64,000 bases of DNA from a virus: positions 1 to 64,000 of IMG/VR virus record IMGVR_UViG_3300042691_020932; one strand, 5' to 3'. The notes beneath the pieces were generated by a model. The model was not told the origin of the DNA. It saw only the letters and a program-made list of their open reading frames with translations, and did no database searches. Shown piece after piece: positions 1 through 8,484 of the stretch. The position numbers were made by a program, and so were the translations under genes. Position 1 is the first letter of the stretch. The number at the start of each line of letters is the position of its first letter.

Positions 1-967
1 CTTTATAACCAGATTGCAACTCCTTTGCTTTAGATTGAGCGTCGTTAATTCTATTTATTCTGAAGACCTCTTCGATAGACTGAGTGCAGGTGGGGCATAC
101 CGTATTTTCAGTAAAAAACTTATGTTCTTTAGTAATGGTAGATACTTTTTGAGAAATCTTACCTTTTAGATTTCCCAACTTACGAAGTTTTTCTGCATAC
201 CCAACCAGTTTATCTTGCTCTCTAATATACTCATAAAGAGGTTCTTCCAGAGAACAATTTTCATTCATATGTTGGTGAATTTCTTTATCTAAATCGGAAA
301 TTTTTCGATTATTAGTATCAATACTTTCTTTTCCGCGATTCTCAAGTTCCTCAATAAACTCTTGCTGCATCTTAACTTTATCAAGGAGAGATTCTTTTTT
401 CAATTCAAGAACTTTAACTTCTTCTTTTGACTGACGAATCTTTTCCTTGATTACCATATTCATTGAAGAAAAAATCTTAATATCAAGAAGATCCTCAATC
501 ACTTCTCTACGATTAGCAGCAGAAAGTTGCATAAAAGGAACAAAGGTACTTGAACCAAGAATTACAATCTGAGTAAAAGATTTATAATTCATCTTAAGAA
601 CGTTTTGCTCCAACCACTTCTGCTGATCTAAAGCAGCCGCAGATTGATCGAGAGCAGTATCATTTCTCCAAATTTCAAAGAGTGCTGGTTTAATTCCTCT
701 TACAACTTTCCACTCAGTATTTCCAATAGAAAACTCAACCTCTACTCTACAGTCTTTTTCATTAACTGAGTTGATAAGTTGTGGTTTATTAATCTTACGG
801 AAAGGTTTACCAAACAAAGAAAAAGTTAGTGCATCAAGAACTGTACTTTTACCGGCTCCATTTGTACCAACAATTAGATTGGTTTTATTTTTGGTGAAAT
901 CAACTTCAGTATACTGATTACCAGTAGAAAGAAAATTCTTCCATTTAATAGTTTTAAATAAAATCAT
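1..967 (-). CDS. 46: gp46 recombination endonuclease subunit (SbcC/Rad50-like), 3' truncated by window edge
   Basis: ATPase subunit of the phage recombination nuclease that, with gp47, resects DNA ends for recombination-dependent replication. About 322 codons are visible from an ATG at 967; the C-terminal half runs off the window. The Walker A motif GTNGAGKST lies at residues 34-42, followed by a typical ABC/SMC-like N-terminal lobe and a charged coiled-coil stretch (about residues 180-280). A CPTC zinc-hook motif sits at about residues 291-294, as in Rad50/SbcC. The start overlaps the end of the upstream small gene by 14 bases, so translation is probably coupled. Family assignment is secure. 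Confidence 0.95.
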   Translation of the reverse strand, partial: MILFKTIKWKNFLSTGNQYTEVDFTKNKTNLIVGTNGAGKSTVLDALTFSLFGKPFRKINKPQLINSVNEKDCRVEVEFSIGNTEWKVVRGIKPALFEIWRNDTALDQSAAALDQQKWLEQNVLKMNYKSFTQIVILGSSTFVPFMQLSAANRREVIEDLLDIKIFSSMNMVIKEKIRQSKEEVKVLELKKESLLDKVKMQQEFIEELENRGKESIDTNNRKISDLDKEIHQHMNENCSLEEPLYEYIREQDKLVGYAEKLRKLGNLKGKISQKVSTITKEHKFFTENTVCPTCTQSIEEVFRINRINDAQSKAKELQSGYK

Positions 968-1229
968 GACTAGAATTACTTGGAGGTATTACAATATCAT
1001 CAGGTGTAATAAGAGTGTATTGATATCCGTGCATTTCGCATGTTTTTATCATCACCTCATCTTCAATTTCAATCACATGCATTTCAGGATATCCATCCTC
1101 TTCTAGCATCATAGCATATCTTACAGCATCATCCTCTTCTTCAAAAAGATACAGAATATGCTCCCCCTCGTCATCCAACACAGAGTAAGCACCTTCAGTT
1201 TCTCTACCATTGATTGTTAGAATAAACAT
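954..1229 (-). CDS. DUF3110-like small acidic protein between gp46 and gp47
   Basis: A 91-residue protein of unknown function. The central segment, with FEEEDDAVRYAMMLEEDGYP followed by an acidic stretch and a conserved-looking GYQ near the end, resembles from memory the DUF3110 family of cyanobacteria and plants. I chose the ATG at 1229 because its TGATG overlap with the gp47 stop codon makes it a coupled start; a TTG one codon upstream is possible but less likely. It sits between the two nuclease subunits, so it is co-expressed with them. Whether it acts on the nuclease is unknown. Confidence 0.7.
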   Translation of the reverse strand: MFILTINGRETEGAYSVLDDEGEHILYLFEEEDDAVRYAMMLEEDGYPEMHVIEIEDEVMIKTCEMHGYQYTLITPDDIVIPPSNSSHDFI

Positions 1230-2269
1230 CAAACCAGTTCACAAGCCTCTTGATAGATTTCTTGCATCATTTTTTGAATGATTGATTTATCAAGATTAAT
1301 TTCTGCCTCCTGAATATATCTATTCAAAATAGATATAGTATCCTCACTTTCAAATGCTTCAAATTCTACTGGATCTTGAATATCGAAGTTTTCAATAATC
1401 TTGAGTTCTGCGATATTAGAGGAATAAAGTTTATCAATGAACTTTTCAAACTTTTTAGTGTCTGATTTCTTACGAACAACGACCTTTACAATTTTATTCT
1501 CATACTCGCGAGTATCAAATGTTTGATGATTGGTATCCTCATAGTAAATGTTATAGAACATTTTATAAGGATTATCAACTGGAGTATGTTCTAATGTTTC
1601 AGTATCGAAGATAGTAAATCCACGAGTGTCATTTACATCAGTCCAGTAAATTTCATATGGATTACCTAAGTAAAAGACTGTTCCGTTAGTCGATCGAGTG
1701 TGATAGTGTCCCGAGAAGACACGTTCGAACTTGTCAAATAACTTGCCTTCCAAACCATGCTCCATGACGATTTGGCGATTAACTCTAAATCCTTGGAGTT
1801 CAAGGTGCCCCATCGCACACGGGCAAGTTGTCTTTTGAATAAGTTTGAGAGTGCTTTCCTCATTTTCTTGATTAATCCAGGGTATAAAAAGTGTTCTGAG
1901 TTTATCCAGCATCACTTCAGTTGGTTCTGAATATACAGTCACATTATCGTATTCGCGCAAAAGTAAATCAACTGCATTTACATTATTAGTGTTCTTATAG
2001 TAAGCAGTGTGATTTCCTACAATTGTGTGAACCTTTACTCCCATTTCTTGGAGGCGATCGTAGTAATTATTTTTAGCCCACGATAGAGCAGAGAAATCAA
2101 TTCCCTTACGACTATCAAAAGTATCTCCCATATCTACAACAGCAGTAATCCCGTACTGTTCCAGCGTCGGGAAAAATACATCATTATAGAACTTTAGAAA
2201 ATAATCATGAAAGAGTTTAGAATTCTTTCGTGCTCCAAAGTGTTGGTCTGTAATAATTGCTACTTTCAT
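1229..2269 (-). CDS. 47: gp47 recombination endonuclease subunit (SbcD/Mre11-like)
   Basis: Metallophosphoesterase nuclease that partners gp46. The 346-residue length matches T4 gp47 (about 339). The five metal-binding signatures are in order: D8-x-H10, GD at 48-49, GNH at 85-87, H155 in GHLE, and GHYH at 187-190. Its ATG lies directly next to the gp55 stop (2270), giving a gp55-gp47-DUF3110-gp46 transcription unit from the sigma70-type promoter near 2.8 kb. No key residue is missing. Confidence 0.95.
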   Translation of the reverse strand: MKVAIITDQHFGARKNSKLFHDYFLKFYNDVFFPTLEQYGITAVVDMGDTFDSRKGIDFSALSWAKNNYYDRLQEMGVKVHTIVGNHTAYYKNTNNVNAVDLLLREYDNVTVYSEPTEVMLDKLRTLFIPWINQENEESTLKLIQKTTCPCAMGHLELQGFRVNRQIVMEHGLEGKLFDKFERVFSGHYHTRSTNGTVFYLGNPYEIYWTDVNDTRGFTIFDTETLEHTPVDNPYKMFYNIYYEDTNHQTFDTREYENKIVKVVVRKKSDTKKFEKFIDKLYSSNIAELKIIENFDIQDPVEFEAFESEDTISILNRYIQEAEINLDKSIIQKMMQEIYQEACELV

Positions 2270-2764
2270 TCAATAGCGAAGTTTAGAGTGAACGTTATCC
2301 TTAATACTATTGTAATCGCTATAGTTGCTTCCGTCAAGGCTATTGTCATCAAACACTTCAGAGAATCCAGAACGCTCAAGGATTTTGTTTTTGATTTCTA
2401 ACTGACGCTTCTCTCTTTGGATACGACGAAGGAATGCGTAGTGAATGATTTGAGTAAAGTATGCAAAAGGATTTTGTGACTTCTCAGGATTAAAGTTATG
2501 AATATACTGAACGCAATTCTCGATACCGTCAGAAATCATGTCCTCTTTGAACATGTAGTTGACAAAATTTGGTTTAAATGATAGATGATTGGCAATCTTC
2601 AAGAAGCACTCCCCAATGTAGCGAGGAATGGGAGGCTTTGGTTTTCCTTGAATTAATGCAATCTCTTTATCTTCACGATACTTAATCAGTGCAGCAAGAA
2701 ACTCTTTATTGTTAACATAATGCTCTGACCTCTTTCTTTTGGTCATGACTGCTGTGGTTATCAT
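2270..2764 (-). CDS. 55: gp55 sigma factor for late transcription
   Basis: Phage sigma factor that redirects host RNA polymerase to late promoters. It has 164 residues (T4 gp55 is 185). The core segment, with DMISDGIENCV and then a PFAYFTQIIHYAFLRRIQ helix, has the sigma region 2 pattern used for -10 recognition. The first ATG is at 2764; an internal ATG six codons later (2746) is also possible, as neither has a clear Shine-Dalgarno. A host-type promoter lies just upstream, as expected for a gene needed before late transcription. Many NATAAATA late promoters in the window are its likely targets. Confidence 0.92.
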   Translation of the reverse strand: MITTAVMTKRKRSEHYVNNKEFLAALIKYREDKEIALIQGKPKPPIPRYIGECFLKIANHLSFKPNFVNYMFKEDMISDGIENCVQYIHNFNPEKSQNPFAYFTQIIHYAFLRRIQREKRQLEIKNKILERSGFSEVFDDNSLDGSNYSDYNSIKDNVHSKLRY

Positions 2765-2789
2765 AAGTTTTTATCATTATTATGTAGAG

Positions 2790-2818
2790 ATTATAACACT
2801 TTCGAATATAGTTGACAA
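2790..2818 (-). promoter_or_regulatory. Host sigma70-type promoter for gp55-gp47-gp46
   Basis: On the minus strand a -35 box TTGTCA (2813-2818) and a perfect -10 TATAAT (2790-2795) are separated by exactly 17 bases. It lies 26 bases upstream of the gp55 ATG, in the only sizeable gap (about 105 bases) in this region. Confidence 0.75.
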
Positions 2819-2869
2819 GGTATCTAAAAGTTGGTACAATAACCCTTGTCCGGGTTGATAAGATAAGGC

Positions 2870-3265
2870 TTAGCTATTCTTATAAAGCTTCTCTAGAATC
2901 TCTTTAGCATCATTAACATTTGATATGTAACCCATTCTACGATTAATCTTTGATTGCTTCGAAGATTCTTTATTTGCCTGACGTATATAAGATTGATACA
3001 TCATAATCATTTCAATATCAGAAGATTCGGAAAGAGTAAGCACATCTTCTAGATTGATTATAAACATATCTTCTTTGGTTGTTTTTAACCAGGGTTCTAA
3101 TTTATATCCAACAACATTTGTCCTACTCTTTATTTCACAAATAGTAATTGGATTTGAAATAATTAGAATGGTTCTATCTTCTTCCTCAGAAGCTGCAACC
3201 TTGGCAAATATCTCTTCTCCACTTTTTAATTTTATAGTGGCATAAAAGTCTTCTTCAATTCCCAT
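2870..3265 (-). CDS. Conserved hypothetical protein between UvsW and gp55
   Basis: A 131-residue protein I cannot name with confidence. The N-terminal 60 residues read like a small beta barrel: ATIKLKSGEEIFAKV, then a strand ending ISNPITI, and later VGYKLEPWLKTT. That layout is reminiscent of Sm/LSm-like folds described in some phages, but this is an inference from pattern only. The C-terminal third is helical and charged. It overlaps the 3' end of uvsW by 11 bases, so it is expressed with it. It is followed by about 105 noncoding bases before gp55. Confidence 0.8.
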   Translation of the reverse strand: MGIEEDFYATIKLKSGEEIFAKVAASEEEDRTILIISNPITICEIKSRTNVVGYKLEPWLKTTKEDMFIINLEDVLTLSESSDIEMIMMYQSYIRQANKESSKQSKINRRMGYISNVNDAKEILEKLYKNS

Positions 3266-4727
3266 TTTTCTTAAGTTGTACGGTGATTATTTCATAGTTA
3301 AAATTTTCTTCATTATAGATTTTAATTCTTTCGATAAGATGATTTAGAGTATAATTTTTTTTAGAATTTGAAGTGCAGTCATCTGCAATATCATAAAGTG
3401 TTGCTTTTACTTTATTTTTTCCTTTTCTAAGAACTCGTCCAATGCTTTGGAGATTTCTGATTCTTGATTTGCTTGGTGAGGCGAAGATAACATTATGGAG
3501 ATTTTTAATATTGATACCTGTAGAAAAAGTTCCATAGGAAGCAACAATAATTGCATTGTTTTCTCTTTCTGTTATTTCCCTAACCAATTCTCTTTCTTCA
3601 GTATCAACTCCACCGTGAATAAAAAATACTTTTCTATCACTTCGCTTATTGCTATTTATCTTCTCATAAAGAATAGCACCATGAGTTTCCACTCTTGAAA
3701 ATAGAACAAGACTATTTCCTTTCATATCCAAAGAAAGATTTGTAATAAACTTATTTCTTTGTTCGTGAGAAATTAGATATTGAATTTCATCCTCATAAGT
3801 TTCGAATTTTTGAGGAGAATGTTTCAATACTATGCACTGAATATCTAATTGAGAAAGATGACCTTGTTTCATCAATTCATCAGTTCTTGTCACCTTATAA
3901 GAAGGGCCAAACAATCCCTCTAGAACCCATTTGTGAGTTTGAGTTCCGTCTAGAGTTCCTGTAAATCCAAATCTATATTTTGCATGATGAAGTTTAGTCA
4001 TAATTTCAATAAGTGACTTACTCTTGAAAAGATGAGCTTCATCTCCTATAATTACTTCATACTCCTCAAAAAATGAACGTTCAAGTTTATAAACTGATTG
4101 CCATGTAGTAATTGTTACTGGATGCTCGTTTGTTTTTTCTCTACCCGAATAGATACGGTGACAATATGAATCAGCATCCCAACCATAGTCTTGGAAATCC
4201 TTGTACATCTGCTCTACAAGGGATGTCGTTGGAACAACTAGAAGAATTTTTTTCCCTTTATCTACATAATACCTTACAAGGGAATAAATCATTAAGGATT
4301 TACCTGAGGCTGTGGGTGATATCAATAATTTTCTATTATGCCTTAGAGCACCGTATACTCCCTCTATTTGATACTCTCTCGGAGAATGAGAACAAATAGA
4401 TTTCATATAATCCTTTACTCCTTCGTATGAAATACCTTCATTGACTTCAAAAGGCATTCCATAGAATTTATTCTCTTTAAACTCATACGTATACTTATGG
4501 AGAGATAGTTTATCAACAATTTTATCCAACAGACCAGTATAGATCTCTCCAGTATGAGTGCTTAACAGACGAATCTTGCCGTCCCAATGTCTGCTTCTGT
4601 ACTGGGACATAAATTTTGCAGATTCAACCTCAAAAGTAAAGTATGGTTGAAGTTCATATAAAATGTGAGGTTCGCAATTTAGTTTGATGCAAACCTCATT
4701 TTTCTTTTCGATAATTACGTCACTCAT
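3255..4727 (-). CDS. uvsW: UvsW RNA/DNA helicase (superfamily 2)
   Basis: ATP-dependent helicase that unwinds branched DNA and R-loops and ends origin-dependent replication in T4. It has 490 residues (T4 UvsW about 500). Motifs seen: Walker A SPTASGKS at 137-144, DEAH at 229-232, FTGT at 255-258, and QSIGRVLRKG (motif VI) at about 438-447. The start ATG lies inside a perfect 9-bp hairpin directly downstream of a late promoter, which suggests early read-through messages are not translated. In T4, uvsW is known to be expressed only from a late promoter, which fits. Confidence 0.95.
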   Translation of the reverse strand: MSDVIIEKKNEVCIKLNCEPHILYELQPYFTFEVESAKFMSQYRSRHWDGKIRLLSTHTGEIYTGLLDKIVDKLSLHKYTYEFKENKFYGMPFEVNEGISYEGVKDYMKSICSHSPREYQIEGVYGALRHNRKLLISPTASGKSLMIYSLVRYYVDKGKKILLVVPTTSLVEQMYKDFQDYGWDADSYCHRIYSGREKTNEHPVTITTWQSVYKLERSFFEEYEVIIGDEAHLFKSKSLIEIMTKLHHAKYRFGFTGTLDGTQTHKWVLEGLFGPSYKVTRTDELMKQGHLSQLDIQCIVLKHSPQKFETYEDEIQYLISHEQRNKFITNLSLDMKGNSLVLFSRVETHGAILYEKINSNKRSDRKVFFIHGGVDTEERELVREITERENNAIIVASYGTFSTGINIKNLHNVIFASPSKSRIRNLQSIGRVLRKGKNKVKATLYDIADDCTSNSKKNYTLNHLIERIKIYNEENFNYEIITVQLKKNGN

Positions 4728-4748
4728 AGCATCATAATTGCTATGAGT
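4722..4748 (-). promoter_or_regulatory. Hairpin sequestering the uvsW start codon
   Basis: Perfect inverted repeat with 9-base arms (4722-4730 and 4740-4748) and a 9-base loop. On the minus-strand RNA the right arm contains the AUG of uvsW, so read-through RNA would fold the start codon away. The left arm lies directly after the ATAAATA late promoter, so RNA starting there would lose part of the arm and be open. Confidence 0.65.
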
Positions 4749-4755
4749 ATTTATT
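4748..4755 (-). promoter_or_regulatory. Late promoter of uvsW (AATAAATA)
   Basis: Minus-strand AATAAATA about 20 bases upstream of the uvsW ATG, abutting the start-codon hairpin and overlapping the uvsY stop region. It matches the NATAAATA form of late promoters elsewhere in the window. Confidence 0.7.
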
Positions 4756-5192
4756 TACCCTAGTCCAGACTGAAAACGTATAAATTCTATTGCATTTTTA
4801 ATCTGATAAGTTCTATTCTGAATCATTTTCAAAATACTTTCAATGTATGTAAGCATAGTATCGTAGTAGTCTATCTTTAAGCATACGGTAGAAAGACTTT
4901 CATCTGCATCAAGATATTTTTGCATCGTATCTTTATCGCGAATCTTTTTGGGAAAGGGATTTTCTACATATACCTCTGGGTCAGATTTTCCTGAATAATA
5001 CTCATATCTTTCATGACGAATATTTCTTTTTTGTTGCTCTGCTTTTTTTCTTAAAAGAAATATTGTATTATAAAGTTCAAAGTATTTTGCATGAAGACCT
5101 GGGATGTTTGTTGATTCTGTATGAAGATTATCCATATCAATTTTGGAATCTTGCTCCCACATCTTTTGAATCATATCAAGATCAAAACTCAT
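4755..5192 (-). CDS. uvsY: UvsY recombination mediator
   Basis: Loads the UvsX recombinase on gp32-coated single-stranded DNA. It has 145 residues (T4 UvsY 137). The conserved layout is visible: RHERYEYYSGK, a KYLDADESLS segment, then a C-terminal helix (IDYYDTMLTYIESILKMI, QIKNAIEFIRFQSG) matching the T4 oligomerisation end. It overlaps the preceding tail gene by four bases (ATGA) and is followed by uvsW with its own late promoter. Confidence 0.92.
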   Translation of the reverse strand: MSFDLDMIQKMWEQDSKIDMDNLHTESTNIPGLHAKYFELYNTIFLLRKKAEQQKRNIRHERYEYYSGKSDPEVYVENPFPKKIRDKDTMQKYLDADESLSTVCLKIDYYDTMLTYIESILKMIQNRTYQIKNAIEFIRFQSGLG

Positions 5193-5737
5193 AATAGGTT
5201 TCCTTGCAAATCTCTTATATTGTAGATAGTATACTTGAAACTTACGTCAGCCGTAAAGTACTGAATATCGGTATTTGTTGCATCAAACATTATTGTCGAT
5301 AATGAATATGGAAATAAATCTTGGAAAGTTACTTCAAAATTTGGAATTTGGCTGCTTGTTAGTATTTGTAGAGTTCCATCAGAATAGATATTCTGCCTGT
5401 CCTTCACATAGTTTCCTTGAATCAATCCAGATTCCTGAAGTTCTGCAAACTGTTCTAATCTTTCTGGAAATCCAAGACCACGGATCCAATTTTGTATTTC
5501 CATATAATTTTTGAGGTCTTCATCAACCAAAAACCTTAAACTCAAGTCTCCAAATTCTATAATATCGCCTGGAGTTGGCAGTGCCTTTAAGTACGATGGT
5601 TGATTTACCACACCAAGATTTAATTCTGGTATATTTGCCTGATTGCAGAAAAAAGCAACTTGTGGGGTTCTAGTTAGAGTGAATTTAAATCCAGTAGGAG
5701 ATAAAAAATTCCTATTATCAATCTGAGCTCTAGTCAT
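5189..5737 (-). CDS. 3: Tail-tube-family protein, probable tail tube terminator gp3
   Basis: A 182-residue protein (T4 gp3 is 176). The segments GFKFTLTRTPQVAFFCNQA, SLRFLVDEDLKNYMEIQNWI and the C-terminal DVSFKYTIYNIR are typical of the tail-tube fold (gp19/gp54-like). In my memory of cyanophage maps, the gene between gp23 and uvsY is gp3, the tail completion protein; naming here therefore rests on position plus fold impression. It is separated from gp23 by a strong terminator. A minus-strand CTAAATAT at about 5748-5755 may be a degenerate late promoter. Confidence 0.6.
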   Translation of the reverse strand: MTRAQIDNRNFLSPTGFKFTLTRTPQVAFFCNQANIPELNLGVVNQPSYLKALPTPGDIIEFGDLSLRFLVDEDLKNYMEIQNWIRGLGFPERLEQFAELQESGLIQGNYVKDRQNIYSDGTLQILTSSQIPNFEVTFQDLFPYSLSTIMFDATNTDIQYFTADVSFKYTIYNIRDLQGNLL

Positions 5738-5757
5738 CTTTTTTTAAATATTTAGAT

Positions 5758-5784
5758 AAAAAAAGAGGGTCCGAAGACCCTCTT
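5758..5784 (-). terminator. Rho-independent terminator downstream of gp23
   Basis: Perfect 9-bp stem (5763-5771 with 5776-5784) closed by a UUCG tetraloop on the minus-strand RNA and followed by a run of seven T. It sits 20 bases after the gp23 stop codon and insulates the major capsid message from gp3/uvsY. Confidence 0.92.
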
Positions 5785-5803
5785 GGAATTTATGTGAAAT
5801 GGA

Positions 5804-7231
5804 TCACATAAGGTTCTTAACAGCAACTCTACGATAGTAGCGGTTGGTGTTAACATTGAGTCTACCCTCACCTCTGGTGAGACCCTCAGAGAATGGGTTA
5901 GCAACAAGACCATAACGGGTCTTAAAGCCAATCTTAGGCTGGAAGGTGTCTTCGCCAACGGCACGTACCATCTGGAGAGGTACATAGGGGCAATAGAACA
6001 GACCTGCATCATAAGGTGAAGAACCCTTATAACCAACAACGTAGTACTGGTTACCAGGAGTTGCATTACCTGCAGTCAGGTTAGCCGAATATGGGTCAAT
6101 GTATACGCGGAACTTGCCCATCAGAGTACCAGCAAAGGTGTTGCCAGTATCATCAACGTTCAGGTTAGCGTTCAGTGCAGGGGTGTAGTCGAGAACACCA
6201 GCCATGGTTAGTGCTGAAGCAACGTCAGCAGAACACATGATGATGTTGCCCTTTCCGCGACGAGTTCTTTGTGCGATTGCGTTAGCATCACGCTCGATTT
6301 GGAACAGAAGACCCTTGAACTTCTCAACAGACCAACGACCGTTTGAATCAACGTCGAGGTCGAATACGCCAGCGGTAGCAACGTTTTGTGCTGCACCCTT
6401 TTCAGCGGTCATGTAGATGGTACGAATAACTTCGCGGTTGATTTCAGCAAGAATCTCAGTTGAGAGAATGTTTGCTAATTCCGCTTCAGCATTCAGACCG
6501 TGGATTGCCTTAAGGTCTTGAGCGAGCTCGAGTGAGTACTCAGCCTTTAGAGCGCGTGACTTTGCAGTAACAGTGACTTTCTCAATCGAGAATGCCATCT
6601 GGTTGAACTGGTTGCCTGCAGCATCGCCAAGTGCTTCCGAATCGCCAGTTGGCATACCCTGACCGACGTTATAATCGGTAGCAGCAACTGAAGCAGCGTT
6701 CAGAAGAGCTGGGTTGCTACCAGACTGTGCGGTAGTACCAATACCAGAACCTACTTGCGAATGAGCGCCAGTAAGAGTGGTATCGAAACCTGAGTCTGTA
6801 CCAGAGAAAGCAGTATCTACTTCATTATAGAATGCTTCTGTACCAGTTTGATTGGTGTAACGTGAACGCATTGCGAAGATGAGTCCAGTAGGACCGCTCA
6901 TTGGTTGAACGCCAGCGAGGTCATATGCGACCAGGTTAGGCATTGAACGACGAATGAGTGAAATCAGAACTGGATCAAAACCAGCAACGCTTTGGCTACC
7001 ACCACTACCAAAAGCGCCGCTAGCGCCAGCGGCATTGCCACTGTTGGTTGGTGATTCCATGAGCATACTCATGGAGCCATTGTCGAAAGCAGATTGCTCT
7101 CTAACAAATCTTTCTTGGTTTTCGAGCAGGACAGCGGTTACAGCTCTACGATGAGAATCTTTGATTGGATCAAGACCCTGATAGTCTAAGAGAGGAGCCC
7201 ACTTTTCCTGCAGATGCTCGGAATGGAACAT
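5804..7231 (-). CDS. 23: gp23 major capsid protein precursor
   Basis: Forms the hexamers of the head shell. It has 475 residues (T4 gp23 is 521), with the T4-like N-terminus (WAPLLDYQGL, HRRAVTAVLLENQE) and the conserved RRSMPNLVAYDLAGVQPMSG segment at about residues 93-112. A LME motif at residues 57-59 fits the L-x-E / I-x-E rule of the gp21 protease, so the mature protein would begin at about residue 60. Base composition is richer in G+C than in neighbouring genes, as usual for highly expressed phage genes. No obvious late promoter motif lies in the 57-base gap upstream; an AAAGG ribosome site precedes the ATG. Confidence 0.96.
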   Translation of the reverse strand: MFHSEHLQEKWAPLLDYQGLDPIKDSHRRAVTAVLLENQERFVREQSAFDNGSMSMLMESPTNSGNAAGASGAFGSGGSQSVAGFDPVLISLIRRSMPNLVAYDLAGVQPMSGPTGLIFAMRSRYTNQTGTEAFYNEVDTAFSGTDSGFDTTLTGAHSQVGSGIGTTAQSGSNPALLNAASVAATDYNVGQGMPTGDSEALGDAAGNQFNQMAFSIEKVTVTAKSRALKAEYSLELAQDLKAIHGLNAEAELANILSTEILAEINREVIRTIYMTAEKGAAQNVATAGVFDLDVDSNGRWSVEKFKGLLFQIERDANAIAQRTRRGKGNIIMCSADVASALTMAGVLDYTPALNANLNVDDTGNTFAGTLMGKFRVYIDPYSANLTAGNATPGNQYYVVGYKGSSPYDAGLFYCPYVPLQMVRAVGEDTFQPKIGFKTRYGLVANPFSEGLTRGEGRLNVNTNRYYRRVAVKNLM

Positions 7232-7288
7232 TTGCTTTTACCTTTTACTAAGTGTTTGTTTTTTGGGTTTGAATTATATTAAATTCAA

Positions 7289-8428
7289 TTATTTGCTGAA
7301 TGCTGAAAGAGTCTTCAGATATGCAGCCATTGGACCCGAAATTGATTCAGGTGCATTGTCTACACCTTCTGACAGAGATTCAGTTCTTGCCTTTGGAGAA
7401 ACTGCTCTTGAGGGAAAATATGATTCTCTCAGAGTCTCCAGTTTTTCACGATATTCTTCTTCACTTTCAAACTCAACACTTTCGGCAAGTGAAGCGAGCT
7501 TGTCTTTCTGAGTGTCTGCAAGACCATCAGCGACCTGTTCAAAGATTCCATCAGCAACCGACTCTGCGAGACGCTTGTTAAGGGAAACATTCTTCTCAAT
7601 TTGCTCGTTGAGTTTTGTCTCCATTTCATCAAGTTTTTCTACCATGCTCTCAAGCACATCATATTTATCTTCAGGGATTGATACATAATGTTCTTCAAAA
7701 AGACCTCTCATTCCTTGGAGGAATGATTCAGTCATTTCGGTCTTAAGACCTTGTTCGATAACGAGTGCATTTTCTTCCATCCACTCGCCAGCAACATACT
7801 CAAGGTATGCATCTACACGCTCAGAAAGTGATTCTTTAATTTCTTCAACTTCCTCTGCAAGTGCAACTGCATACTGCTCTTCAAGTGCTTCTTGAATAGA
7901 AGCAACTTTTGAACGAAGAGCAGCTTCGAAGATGGTGCGTGCTTTCTCTTGGAATTCCTCAGAAAGCTCTTCACCCTCTAGAAGAGCATTGACATCTTCA
8001 TCGATATCAAACTCTTCTTTCATATCTTCTTCGTCATCTTCCTCTTCGTCATCTTCCTCTTCGTCCTCTTCTTCAGCAGCCTCTTCGATTACATCTTCAT
8101 CAGCCTCTTCTTCAATCATATCCTCATCATCAAGTTCTTCTTCCTCTTTATGAAGACCTTTCATGGAATCAGCAGCACCGGCGCCTTTATTTACAACATC
8201 TCTAACTTGCTTGAGTGTTGCACCAGGAGTTTTCAGTTTTGCTGAATCATCCGTTGAACGATAATTTGAAGGATCAGGTCCACCAAGATCTTCCCAACCT
8301 GCAGTTTGACCGTCAGGAATACCTGTAGTTAGTTTTGGCATCGGATCCGCCGCTTTAGCATTTGCATTAACAGCGGTTCTGGATGGTTTAGTGCCTACTT
8401 CCATTTCTTGTAAATCTCCACGAGACAT
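7289..8428 (-). CDS. 22: gp22 prohead core scaffolding protein
   Basis: Internal scaffold of the prohead, removed by gp21 proteolysis. It has 379 residues, longer than T4 gp22 (269) mainly because of an extremely acidic tract of Glu/Asp at about residues 95-150. After this comes a long helical region (EEFQEKARTIFEAALRSKV onward) typical of the family. Several L/I-x-E sites are present for gp21 cleavage. It has a TATAAATA late promoter and a GGAGAG ribosome site. It lies between gp21 and gp23, the standard order. Confidence 0.92.
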   Translation of the reverse strand: MSRGDLQEMEVGTKPSRTAVNANAKAADPMPKLTTGIPDGQTAGWEDLGGPDPSNYRSTDDSAKLKTPGATLKQVRDVVNKGAGAADSMKGLHKEEEELDDEDMIEEEADEDVIEEAAEEEDEEEDDEEEDDEEDMKEEFDIDEDVNALLEGEELSEEFQEKARTIFEAALRSKVASIQEALEEQYAVALAEEVEEIKESLSERVDAYLEYVAGEWMEENALVIEQGLKTEMTESFLQGMRGLFEEHYVSIPEDKYDVLESMVEKLDEMETKLNEQIEKNVSLNKRLAESVADGIFEQVADGLADTQKDKLASLAESVEFESEEEYREKLETLRESYFPSRAVSPKARTESLSEGVDNAPESISGPMAAYLKTLSAFSK

Positions 8429-8466
8429 TTGAACTCTCCGTTTAACCTTTAGTTATAAACTATATT

Positions 8467-8474
8467 TATTTATA
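8467..8474 (-). promoter_or_regulatory. Late promoter of gp22 (TATAAATA)
   Basis: Perfect T4-type TATAAATA on the minus strand, 39 bases upstream of the gp22 ATG, followed by a second overlapping ATAAATA. Confidence 0.8.
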
Positions 8475-8484
8475 ATTTAATAAA

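Noticed and set aside
2841-2856. Hairpin AACCC/GGGTT after the 131-residue gene as a terminator
   Set aside because: Only five base pairs and no T-run; too weak to call.
7932-8153. Plus-strand poly-Ser frame
   Set aside because: It is the antisense reading of the Glu/Asp-rich tract of gp22.
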